Source: CAYRFQ01 sp964423615 (GTDB taxonomy: Bacteria; Planctomycetota; Planctomycetia; Gemmatales; Gemmataceae). From it: a stretch of DNA of 40,043 bases. Every line of letters begins with the position of its first letter. The first letter of the stretch is position 1. Made by a program: the position numbers and the translations under genes. The stretch lies in assembly GCA_964423615.1 (NCBI GenBank), contig CAYRFQ010000071.1:1-40043 (forward strand), written 5' to 3'. Under the pieces are notes generated by a model that was not told the DNA's origin, searched no databases, and worked only from the letters and a program-made list of their open reading frames with translations. Positions 24,097-32,662 of this stretch are shown piece by piece.

Positions 24097-26438
24097 TGCG
24101 CCAGGATCCAAAGAAAGTCAAGCTGAACCCAAATGTCGTCGAGAGGGCGGTCCATCCGTCGCTCCCCGAACTGTTGCGCCCCAATTTTTTCGCTGGCCAA
24201 CTTCTGACGAGTGAGGACTTGACGGCCCTGAGCGATTGGGTCGCCCAACGCCTTTCCCTTACGCGAAGAGGGGATGGCTGGGGGATTCTGTGTGGACTCA
24301 ATGTCGTGGCGGCTCCCCAAAATCCCGCTGATCCGAATTCGCTGACAACCGTTTTGATTGATCCCGGGCATGCGATCGATCCAACCGGAAGGGACATCGT
24401 TGTTCGTCAGAAACAGAGTATCGACCTCGCAGAATTCTGCCGGGAGAGAGGATGTGAGGAGTCGACAACGGATGATTGTCGGGACACAACGCAACAACCC
24501 GATGCCCCTTTTCGACTCGGTGGGTTGTCGTTGCCAGTTAACACGATGCGGTCGGTCGACTTGTGGCTCCACTATGCCAAAAAAGACCGTGAACCGCGAG
24601 CCGTCTTCCCGCGTCCTCGGCGCGAAGGCAGACAAACTTGCGAAGCTTCTCGCCATGAGGAATCCTTCGAGTTCTACGCGACCGTCTCGACGTTGGACCA
24701 AGAGAGAGCCAACTCTGCCGAACGTACAACTACATCCGAGTCCAGGGACAGCCGGCTGGACTTATTGCGAGAGTTTGCCTACGAATTCCCGAAACTATGG
24801 ACTTGGATGCTTCCGCCCACCAATTCCCAACCCCTCCCCGAACTCGAAACTTGGCAGGACGTCGAACGTTGGCTCACCGCGAAACTTCAATCCAACACGA
24901 CGTTTCCGTTTCTCCAGCAATTGCTTGGAAAGCGGGGCGTTAAGGCCTTGCCCTGGAAAGTTGCCGAGGTACTGCTTTGGTTAATTCAGGGAATGGGGAA
25001 ACACACAACACCCTGCGGCGGATGTCCCGACACCAAATCAGGTGTCCCCCTTGCGAGAGTTTGGCTCTTCACGACGTCAACGGAGTGTCGCGTTTTGGTC
25101 GTGGATGTGGGGGGAGGACAACGTCGCCCCTTTGCTCCTCCATTTGTCGCAAACGGAGGGATCGTGGATCTGACCACGCTCTATGGAAGGCTCTGGCCTT
25201 CTGTTCGAGCAACTCTGGGATTCCTCGGATACCCGGTGTCGGGAGAGGCAGTTCGGCTTCCCGCTTCTCCACAGGGACTGGCTCGGGTTTTTCGCCCAGA
25301 ACACTCGAGAACGTCCAGTCATCCAACCAACGGTCTCGTGGCCCTCGTTTCCAAATTCCCAAACTGGCAAGATCAAGTCCTTGGGTTTTACAGCAACGGC
25401 GGGGGTTCCTCCGACGGAGACCCGCATTTCGAGTTGCAAGACGTTGTCGCCCTTCCTCCGACGACTGCAGATCCTGCTCCAAACCGCGAGCGGCTTTCGG
25501 AGTTGCCGCCAGACACCTTTTTGGACAGTCGCACTATTCCGCTCGGTGGCAAACTGAGGTTGGCCTTGAAGCTCCTTGTACCGCCGAATGGGTTCGAGAA
25601 CTGGCAGGTATATCTGTACGAATCACTCAGCCGCAAGTTCTGGCCATTTGCGACAACCGCGGCGTCGACAAACACAGACAAGTTGTTTCTCATCACGCCA
25701 GTTATCGACGCCGTATACCGCGAACGAGATTCGGAGTTTACTTTGATCGCAGCCAAGAGGGAAGACCGACATTACTGTGTCGCAAGCTCCCTCACAAAAC
25801 CGTGGCCGGTCCAGCCTGTCGGCCTGGAGACGAATTTGGATTTTGATCCGGAGCCGCATCGGAACCACGCGTACGCACCTGGCGAGAAACTTCCGACTCG
25901 CTTGAGGATGACCAACTCAAGCCCATACCGCATCACAGGAAAGTATCGGATTAAAGTCGGCAACACTGTTTTGCTCGAACCAACAATATTCCACCTGGAG
26001 GCTGGTTTGAGCCAGGATAATCCCGAAATTGTCAACCTTGGTCTGGAAGTCCCCCAAGACGTGGAGGGCACTTCCTGGACGGCAACTATCGAGTTCCTCG
26101 ATTTCACGAACGATTTCGAGGCGAAAGTCGCCTCGTTCGGTTCCGTCGATATCGCTATCTCAATCCTGCGGATTAAGGTTGAATTGGTCCGAGGAAATCC
26201 GTCGGTCCTGCGTTTGAAAGACATAAACGAGGCCGGAGTGCAGCTCGTCCGGTATGAGTACACCGACGAGTCGAACGTCACACAACCAGTGACAGTTGGA
26301 ACGCTGTTGACGGCCGGAACCGCTCAAGAGTTCGTCATGCCCACGCAACCAGCGCCAATCCCGGGGATCCAGGTCGTTTTCAACCGTGCAGGCATTACCC
26401 TGGTAAAAACTGTACTGGAAGTTCCCTCTCCTGAGTAG
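24096..26438 (+). CDS. Fibre-like eCIS protein 2 (WGI-GL family)
   Basis: A 780-aa protein, the longest of the four paralogues. The ATG at 24096 overlaps the previous stop (TAATG) and has GGAGG at 24085-24089. The N-terminal module reads NFFAGQLLTSEDLTALSDWV, then GWGILCGLNV (about residues 30-70), followed by DPGHAIDPTGRDIVV. The middle contains a helical, Trp-rich part (about 240-310). The C-terminal part (about 580-780) looks like two or more beta-sandwich units (for example KLPTRLRMTNSSPYRITGKY and GTSWTATIEFLDFTNDFEAK). The divergence behind the shared N-terminus suggests a common docking module with different exposed domains. Confidence 0.72.
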   Translation: MRQDPKKVKLNPNVVERAVHPSLPELLRPNFFAGQLLTSEDLTALSDWVAQRLSLTRRGDGWGILCGLNVVAAPQNPADPNSLTTVLIDPGHAIDPTGRDIVVRQKQSIDLAEFCRERGCEESTTDDCRDTTQQPDAPFRLGGLSLPVNTMRSVDLWLHYAKKDREPRAVFPRPRREGRQTCEASRHEESFEFYATVSTLDQERANSAERTTTSESRDSRLDLLREFAYEFPKLWTWMLPPTNSQPLPELETWQDVERWLTAKLQSNTTFPFLQQLLGKRGVKALPWKVAEVLLWLIQGMGKHTTPCGGCPDTKSGVPLARVWLFTTSTECRVLVVDVGGGQRRPFAPPFVANGGIVDLTTLYGRLWPSVRATLGFLGYPVSGEAVRLPASPQGLARVFRPEHSRTSSHPTNGLVALVSKFPNWQDQVLGFYSNGGGSSDGDPHFELQDVVALPPTTADPAPNRERLSELPPDTFLDSRTIPLGGKLRLALKLLVPPNGFENWQVYLYESLSRKFWPFATTAASTNTDKLFLITPVIDAVYRERDSEFTLIAAKREDRHYCVASSLTKPWPVQPVGLETNLDFDPEPHRNHAYAPGEKLPTRLRMTNSSPYRITGKYRIKVGNTVLLEPTIFHLEAGLSQDNPEIVNLGLEVPQDVEGTSWTATIEFLDFTNDFEAKVASFGSVDIAISILRIKVELVRGNPSVLRLKDINEAGVQLVRYEYTDESNVTQPVTVGTLLTAGTAQEFVMPTQPAPIPGIQVVFNRAGITLVKTVLEVPSPE

Positions 26439-26448
26439 AGCCACCAAG

Positions 26449-28020
26449 ATGCCTTCGGACCCAATGTCGGAACCGCGACGAGTTCATTTTCAGGAAAGAC
26501 AAATCCTCCGAGCGGCGGATCTGTCGGCTGTCCAACAGTACCATCGCGATGGACGACTGCGTCACCAAAGCTCCGCTCACTCCGCAGGGATTGTCGCTGG
26601 GCTGGTCCTGGCTCTCCCAACACAGAACAATTCCCCGAAACAAACAGTAATCCTGAGTCCGGGTATGGCCTTGGACCACGAAGGACGAGAGATCTTTGTC
26701 TCTTCGCCACACACTCTCGAGGTGGGCGTCAACGTGGCGGAAGAGAACGGAAACGAGGTCCCGAATGACATTAGCTTCTCCATCTGGGTCGGCTACAAGG
26801 AATCACTCGTGGAGACTTCGATGTCGGACGTTCCGGACTCCGACCAGGAGTGCAAGGGAGGCCGGACAATCGAGGGATACCAAGTCTGCTCGATTCTTGC
26901 CAGCAAGCAGGATTCCATGGCCCCGAGTTGGGTTTGTCTCGGCGGCATCTACTACAACCGCCGCGACAAAAAGTGGGAGGTGCGAGACGACGGGCGGTTG
27001 TATGTCCACGTCAAAGCGAGCGAGGTGATGGCCGCGTCTGGTCGCACTCGGGTTCTTTTGTCTCCACAAGAAACGGATGATCCTCGGCGTTTTGCCGTCG
27101 GCGTGAGATCGGACAACGCTCCAACTCCCGAAGCATCGATCTCCTCGATTCCCGACTACAACGACCGGTTGCTCATCCACGCTGACAAGACAGCACGGAT
27201 CGTCGGTCGCGCGTTCTTGGCGCACCGGAACACGACTTCCAGCAGCATCCTGTTCGTGGGGCCTGTACCGAACAGCGCTCGGTGTCCCCAGGATGACTCC
27301 AGGGCCGCAACCCATCCGGGCATTACATTCGAAGGCCAACGGGAGGCACCAGAGAGGGCCCTGCCTGGGCAAATCTACCGCGTCCTCGTCCAGGACAAGG
27401 AAAAGAAAACAAAGAGGCAAGAGCTACGCATCGAATTCGATAACCCTGGAAAGGAAGACAACCCAAAACATTACCGATGTGTTTTTGGGATCGAAGGTCG
27501 AAGCCCGAATTCGTTTGTGGGTGTGTTAAAAATCAAGGCGGACAAAACTGTCGAGATCGAGAAGGACCTGGTGATTCCGGAAAAGGAGGGCCAACTTATC
27601 GAAGCTTTTGCTCCGTCGGACCCAAGCGACCCCGCAACACAGACCCAACTTGCCACGGCGCTGACTCCGGGGGACATTCGGATGAAAATCGCCAGGGCGA
27701 CCAAACCACCCTTGCAGCAAACCGTCTATCTTGAGATCGAACTTGGGAACTACAGTCCGGAACCGCTGCGAGCCATCCATTTAACGGGAGTTGCAATCAA
27801 GAAAAATTCGCCGGCCATTTTTCAGTCCTTCAAGCACACGGAAGCCGAACTCACGAAAACGGAGCCGAAAACTCTCAACATAGGACTCGCAAACTTCGCA
27901 GTGGCCCCTCAGGACGAGATTGAAGTCAGGGTCTTCCTCGCGGGCCTCGGTCCTGTCAACAATGTCATTCAGCAGCAAGCCAAGGAAGACAAAATGGTCG
28001 TCCAAGAAACATCCTCTTGA
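26449..28020 (+). CDS. Fibre-like eCIS protein 3 (WGI-GL family, diverged)
   Basis: A 523-aa protein. Its N-terminal module is recognisable but changed: RVHFQERQILRAADLSAVQQ, YHRDGRLRHQ, then AGIVAGLVL where the others have WGI..GL, followed by LSPGMALDHEGREIFVSSPH. The middle has polar beta strands and the C-terminus (about 400-520) resembles a beta-sandwich (VYLEIELGNYSPEPLRAIHL, then QDEIEVRVFLAGL). The ATG at 26449 lies ten bases after the previous stop and has a weak ribosome-binding site; an in-frame ATG at 26464 is a possible alternative. Loss of the Trp in the signature suggests the docking function may be altered in this copy. Confidence 0.7.
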   Translation: MPSDPMSEPRRVHFQERQILRAADLSAVQQYHRDGRLRHQSSAHSAGIVAGLVLALPTQNNSPKQTVILSPGMALDHEGREIFVSSPHTLEVGVNVAEENGNEVPNDISFSIWVGYKESLVETSMSDVPDSDQECKGGRTIEGYQVCSILASKQDSMAPSWVCLGGIYYNRRDKKWEVRDDGRLYVHVKASEVMAASGRTRVLLSPQETDDPRRFAVGVRSDNAPTPEASISSIPDYNDRLLIHADKTARIVGRAFLAHRNTTSSSILFVGPVPNSARCPQDDSRAATHPGITFEGQREAPERALPGQIYRVLVQDKEKKTKRQELRIEFDNPGKEDNPKHYRCVFGIEGRSPNSFVGVLKIKADKTVEIEKDLVIPEKEGQLIEAFAPSDPSDPATQTQLATALTPGDIRMKIARATKPPLQQTVYLEIELGNYSPEPLRAIHLTGVAIKKNSPAIFQSFKHTEAELTKTEPKTLNIGLANFAVAPQDEIEVRVFLAGLGPVNNVIQQQAKEDKMVVQETSS

Positions 28021-28035
28021 GGGAACCCCGCCAAC

Positions 28036-29913
28036 ATGAACATCGAGAACCAACCCACCCGAGTGAAGTTTCAACAAGGCCAGATCCTGCGGACGCAAGA
28101 TTTAACGGACGAGCAACAATACCACCTAGAGATGCGTCGCCGACACAACTTGGCCCTGCATACCTGGGGCATCGCCTACGGCCTCGACCTGATTGCCAAA
28201 GATGGCAGAGTTTTCGTCACCCCCGGAATCGCCATCGATGGCTATGGGCGAGAATTGGTCGTCGCCCAACGCACGGTTGTTGAGACGAATGATCCACGAA
28301 TCGATCCAGGCCCGTTTGACATCGAGCTAAATTTTCGTCTGATTGCGAACTCTGCTGGAGCCACAACTGGGTTTTGCGAGATCCAGGCCGCATCTCGAGT
28401 GGTTGTGGAAAAACCGTTCATCACCATCCGCTCCCGGTTCCAACGAAGGGAACCGGATGCTCCGGTCTCGCCTGGACTTCCTCCCCCAGACTCGGAGGCT
28501 CAACAGTGGCCTGTGCTGTTGGGGACGATTGAGTGGCGAGTGCCGGACGAAAAACCAACCGACAAACCAGGCTGGCAAATAGACTTCCGAGACCGCAAGT
28601 ACGCCGGAATTCGAGCCGAGAAGATCGTTTCTCCTGCAGAGTCGCTCTCCAGATCCTCTGCCGGAGGTGTCCGCGCCAAGGGGCCTCCCATCACAGTCAT
28701 TCAAAACGGCTCCCGACCAGGTTTCGACAAGTATTCTTTTGCGGTCTATGTGCTGAACAAGAAGGAGTTAGAAGATCACAAAGAGGGCAAGATTGCACCC
28801 ACCCTCGGAGTGAACGCGAAACACAACTTGGAATTCAACACCGAACGCCTCACCATGGCTGGTGACATGGTTTTCGTCAACGGAGCGGCTTTAGAATTCC
28901 GACCGAACAATCTCAAAACGAACACCGGCGGCAGCCCTTGGCGGATTTATCACACAGTCAGACCAAGCTCGGCGAACGACGAGTCTCGCTCGACCGAGTC
29001 CACTTCCAATACCCCACACGACGAACTTCGAATTACCATGCCCGACCAGCAACAAGGGCAGCATCACATTGCGATAGGGCGGGCGGCGGAGGATGGCGCG
29101 TTTGAAGAAATTCTCACCATCAGCAACGACAGAAAAGTCACAGTCCACGGGAACCTGGTGGTCAAGGGGACTGTTTATGCCGACCATGTGAAAAGTCGAG
29201 CGGGCCTGGTGGGAACCGGCGGTTCGGAGGAGGACCAATTTCAGCAACAACTTCGCCAGTTCGTCGGAAACGCCGACCAGAGGGCGGAGTTCGTCATCCG
29301 GGAGCTTAAATCTGCCCTCGGCGGCAGCTACCAAAGACAAGCTGAGGTGGTGATCCGTCAAGTAGTCGACCCGGCTCGCCAGGCGTTCATCACTCAGTTG
29401 GCGGCGTCAGAAGCCAGACTTGAGACTGTGGTCAGGGAATTATTGCAGAATACAAGGACTCGGGAAGAGATTCTTCGGCAACTTGTCACTGCGGACCACA
29501 GAAAAGAGACTGTGGCTGCGGTGGTCGAGAATGAGGACGCACGCGTCGTAGTTCTCGACCAGCTTTTGGGAGGTTTTCATAGCGAGGGTACAGTGATGAC
29601 GGTCTTGGGCGACGTAACGGCTCGGAACACAGCCATCAAGGGACTTCTCCAAGCGGAAGATCTGACCACGGGAGTCGTTGATAAACTCGTGGCCAACAAC
29701 GATTTCCTCCGCAACTTCGCCCGTGTTCTGAACGCCGACGCTGCAACCGAGGGGCCGCAGGAGAACCGGGATTGGTTAGGTTGGTTGCTGAGACGTCAAC
29801 CAAACTTGGAGTTCCCCCCTGTCAGCCGGATTGGGAGATTCATCAAGTATCTGAAAGATCACCAAGCAGATTACCGGCCCTTACTCGAAGCGATGAAACA
29901 TCACCTGCAATAG
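28036..29913 (+). CDS. Fibre-like eCIS protein 4 with C-terminal helical repeats
   Basis: A 625-aa protein with the module in its shortest form: VKFQQGQILRTQDLTDEQQY, then LHTWGIAYGLDL and VTPGIAIDGYGRELVV (about residues 10-76). Around residues 340-385 it has GQHHIAIGRAAEDGAFEEIL and TVHGNLVVKGTVYADHV, the 'G-N-L-x-V-x-G-T-V' pattern seen in trimeric phage and pyocin-type fibres. Residues about 395-575 form a long run of about 20-22-residue helical units (each with a pattern like xxVVRELLxNxxxRExIxRQL), which I do not recognise. The fibre-type sequence makes this copy the best candidate for the true tail fibre or its holder. Confidence 0.75.
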   Translation: MNIENQPTRVKFQQGQILRTQDLTDEQQYHLEMRRRHNLALHTWGIAYGLDLIAKDGRVFVTPGIAIDGYGRELVVAQRTVVETNDPRIDPGPFDIELNFRLIANSAGATTGFCEIQAASRVVVEKPFITIRSRFQRREPDAPVSPGLPPPDSEAQQWPVLLGTIEWRVPDEKPTDKPGWQIDFRDRKYAGIRAEKIVSPAESLSRSSAGGVRAKGPPITVIQNGSRPGFDKYSFAVYVLNKKELEDHKEGKIAPTLGVNAKHNLEFNTERLTMAGDMVFVNGAALEFRPNNLKTNTGGSPWRIYHTVRPSSANDESRSTESTSNTPHDELRITMPDQQQGQHHIAIGRAAEDGAFEEILTISNDRKVTVHGNLVVKGTVYADHVKSRAGLVGTGGSEEDQFQQQLRQFVGNADQRAEFVIRELKSALGGSYQRQAEVVIRQVVDPARQAFITQLAASEARLETVVRELLQNTRTREEILRQLVTADHRKETVAAVVENEDARVVVLDQLLGGFHSEGTVMTVLGDVTARNTAIKGLLQAEDLTTGVVDKLVANNDFLRNFARVLNADAATEGPQENRDWLGWLLRRQPNLEFPPVSRIGRFIKYLKDHQADYRPLLEAMKHHLQ

Positions 29914-29949
29914 GACGAATTTCGACAAACAATCGCGTTGCGATGATTC

Positions 29950-32616
29950 ATGGAGTTCCCATTGGACACAATTATCGATTCCTGGAACACCCGATATCGG
30001 CTCCAGGATCGTCGAGCCAAAGACGGACTAGACGACCTCGCGAGGGGCTCGGTCTTGGCGGCCATGGGTGCAGCGTTGCACCGAGAGTTCGGTGAGGAAC
30101 CTACTGTCTATCTCGTGAGAGAGGTGAACTGTCAGTGTGTTGTCCACCGACGTGACCCAAGTAAGGCCAACGATGATCTCGCGAAACAATGGGGGGAGTA
30201 CCTCGCGGCGGCTTTGATCCTCACCATTCGTCAGGATGTCGGCAATGGAAATGTCGTTTGTTACCCGGATCTAGCCACCCACGTTGTGGCGTTCGTCGAA
30301 GAAATCCTTGCTGGTCGTCCTGGCGAGGAATGGACCTTCGCGACCTTCGCGTCACATCGGAAGTCGACCTCTCGTGAAACTCTCCGGTCGGTGTTGGCAG
30401 CCTACCCCAACGAGTTTCTTCGCATCACGGTTAGCTTATACGCAAATGGAACCTTGCTGAAGTTACTTCACTCGCTCGATCGGACGACCGTCGCTGAACT
30501 CTGGGCTACGAGGACGACCGAGAACCAGATGGTTGCTTCGGAGAGAGATCGTCCCCTTTTCGCGACGGCTCTCAAGATCCTGGACCGACTTGGTGTCGTG
30601 GTGGACCGAGAGCAAGTGGAAGTGTGGTTCGGAGAATACGGACGGACCCACTCAGCGACTGCGGACTGGGGTGAACCGCAATCCTTGGCGGACCAGGTGG
30701 TTGCCGTCTGCCGTTTTTTGAAGGTGCGTTGTGGTCTGCCCACTCTGGTTCCGGAGGACGAAATCGAAGCGGCAACGGATGATCTGGATTGGCTTGACGT
30801 ACCGAGGTTACGAGAACAACTCAATGACCTCTTCTCAGGAGACGGTCGCTGGCAAGGACATCAACGGCGATCGAATAGAATAACGCCCAAGCAGCAAGAG
30901 TTTCTGAAGGCCTTACTTCCAATCTTATGGCAACATCGATCCCAACTCGACTCCTCCCAACTCGATTGTCCAGGCAACCAGGTTTTGGTGTTCTCTGCTA
31001 TTGTCACGAAATACCCAAGATGGGCCGAGGAATCGGTCACAGTCCATCTGATTCAGTTGACCCTTCGGGCTGCCGAAATCATACGAGCTTCCGATGCTCC
31101 TGCTATTGTGTTGCATGTCCTCGACCAGGAAGAATTCACGGAGCTGGCCAATCGCTTGACCTCCGTAGAATGTGAGTTCTTGCGGAGTGTGTCTCGATTT
31201 GGCCCGCAGCTGATAGCTTGCCTCTGGACGTTGTTGGACTTGAGTTTCCCGCCAAGACGGCAGGACGTCACAGCGGAACGGACAGATGCCCGTCTCCCGG
31301 ATGAGAATTTCATACCTCAGGAGGAACCTCACCTATCTGAGCAACCAATCACGAGCGTCCAAGGCCCCCAATTGGATGGTCGTGGGCCTGAAGACCACTC
31401 CTCGTCAATTCACGAACCCTCCCCTGAGGTGGGTCCATCATCGGCTCAAGGCCGGATGTCGGAGACCTCTGGGCAGACGGAAGGAAAAAACGCCCCCAAC
31501 ACCGGCTCTCAGGTAGACCTTAACCAACCCCATTTGGTGTCGAGCATGGACACAAACTCGCCGGATGTTCAACGGGTAGAACCTTCCGAAACCGGGTCAG
31601 AAGAACCCGTGCCTGCTGCGAATTCCGAGGAGCATCGCGACCTTCCTGTTGACCAACCCGGTGATGATCAGGTTCAGGAACTTGGGCAGGAATTTGGTGC
31701 TGCTATCGCTGGGGTGGCTGGGGTAGTGACCTTGGCGGCTGGAGTGTTCCTTCTCCTCAGGGCTGTGAGCGATTTGCGTCTGCCAGCACTCGTCCACCAA
31801 TGCGAGTATCCCAAGGAGGGGCATGCCTTTGTAAGGGTTCTCGCCGCTCTGGCCGCCCGTTGGGCTGGCCTCCCGACTAATCATCGCCTCGACCCAGGGA
31901 TAGCGTGGTTGACAGGAGAAGACCACGCTACCGTTCAATCTTGGTTCACCCAGCCAGCGGTTGACGATGAGCAAGGGGCTCTGCGTTTCCAACAAAGTTT
32001 GGCGGAAATCGCCTGGGGTCGTGGGCTCGTGGATGAGAACGCCGCATTACGAATCGCGGTTGCTTCCTGTGCCGGGAAGCCATTGCTTTTAGGTGGAGAC
32101 GAAACTTCGGGGACATGGCCGTTTGTAGCCCCATTGGATCAAGTGACGGATACGGTTTCGCTGGTGGCTCGGTGGAGGGAAGTGTGGGAACGGATTACCA
32201 AGAAACCTCCAACTTTGATCGTTCCGAAATCGTTCCCGAACGCGTACCCGGAAGGAAGCCTCTTGGAGTATCGTGAGGACAACCCGCCAAACCTCACAGT
32301 TTTATTGGAATCTTTGGAAGTCGGTATTGTGGGAGTCCCTTGGTTCGATTCCACGATGACGGCCGCGGCACCGATCTTGTTGCGTGCTTGGGCTGGTTGG
32401 CTCAAGGTCTTGAGTGATTCGTCCGTTCCCTATTTACTTGGACAATTCATCCGACGTTCCGGGAGAATTTTACCTCAAGAGAAGGGGCTGTTGGTGGAGT
32501 TGGAACCCCGGCCCTTGGATGTGGTTTTGCAAATGTCTGGTTACCTGGAACCAATCGAGTTTTTTACCCGGTTCCCGATCCGCCGGGTGCAATTCCAACT
32601 CCAACGCTCTCCGTAA
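29950..32616 (+). CDS. CIS tape measure protein (Pvc14-like)
   Basis: An 888-aa protein in the Pvc14 position, directly before the AAA+ ATPase. In this family the protein lies inside the tube and its length sets trunk length. The N-terminal part (about 1-160) has family-like segments IIDSWNTRYRLQDRRAKDGL and VAFVEEILAGRPGEEWTF. Residues about 440-580 are a disordered Ser/Pro/Glu/Gln-rich linker. A hydrophobic stretch follows (about 585-610, AGVAGVVTLAAGVFLLLRAV) leading into SDLRLPALVHQ and RWAGLPTNHRLDPGIAWLTG, which resembles the C-terminal half of CIS tape measures (a hydrophobic segment, then a 'lDpxxxxLxG' motif). Assignment rests on position plus these weak similarities. The ATG at 29950 has no clear ribosome-binding site. 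Confidence 0.72.
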   Translation: MEFPLDTIIDSWNTRYRLQDRRAKDGLDDLARGSVLAAMGAALHREFGEEPTVYLVREVNCQCVVHRRDPSKANDDLAKQWGEYLAAALILTIRQDVGNGNVVCYPDLATHVVAFVEEILAGRPGEEWTFATFASHRKSTSRETLRSVLAAYPNEFLRITVSLYANGTLLKLLHSLDRTTVAELWATRTTENQMVASERDRPLFATALKILDRLGVVVDREQVEVWFGEYGRTHSATADWGEPQSLADQVVAVCRFLKVRCGLPTLVPEDEIEAATDDLDWLDVPRLREQLNDLFSGDGRWQGHQRRSNRITPKQQEFLKALLPILWQHRSQLDSSQLDCPGNQVLVFSAIVTKYPRWAEESVTVHLIQLTLRAAEIIRASDAPAIVLHVLDQEEFTELANRLTSVECEFLRSVSRFGPQLIACLWTLLDLSFPPRRQDVTAERTDARLPDENFIPQEEPHLSEQPITSVQGPQLDGRGPEDHSSSIHEPSPEVGPSSAQGRMSETSGQTEGKNAPNTGSQVDLNQPHLVSSMDTNSPDVQRVEPSETGSEEPVPAANSEEHRDLPVDQPGDDQVQELGQEFGAAIAGVAGVVTLAAGVFLLLRAVSDLRLPALVHQCEYPKEGHAFVRVLAALAARWAGLPTNHRLDPGIAWLTGEDHATVQSWFTQPAVDDEQGALRFQQSLAEIAWGRGLVDENAALRIAVASCAGKPLLLGGDETSGTWPFVAPLDQVTDTVSLVARWREVWERITKKPPTLIVPKSFPNAYPEGSLLEYREDNPPNLTVLLESLEVGIVGVPWFDSTMTAAAPILLRAWAGWLKVLSDSSVPYLLGQFIRRSGRILPQEKGLLVELEPRPLDVVLQMSGYLEPIEFFTRFPIRRVQFQLQRSP

Positions 32617-32662
32617 GCTTGTTCCGTCGATGTGTCCTTTTGTCTTCCGTTGAGGTAGTTTG

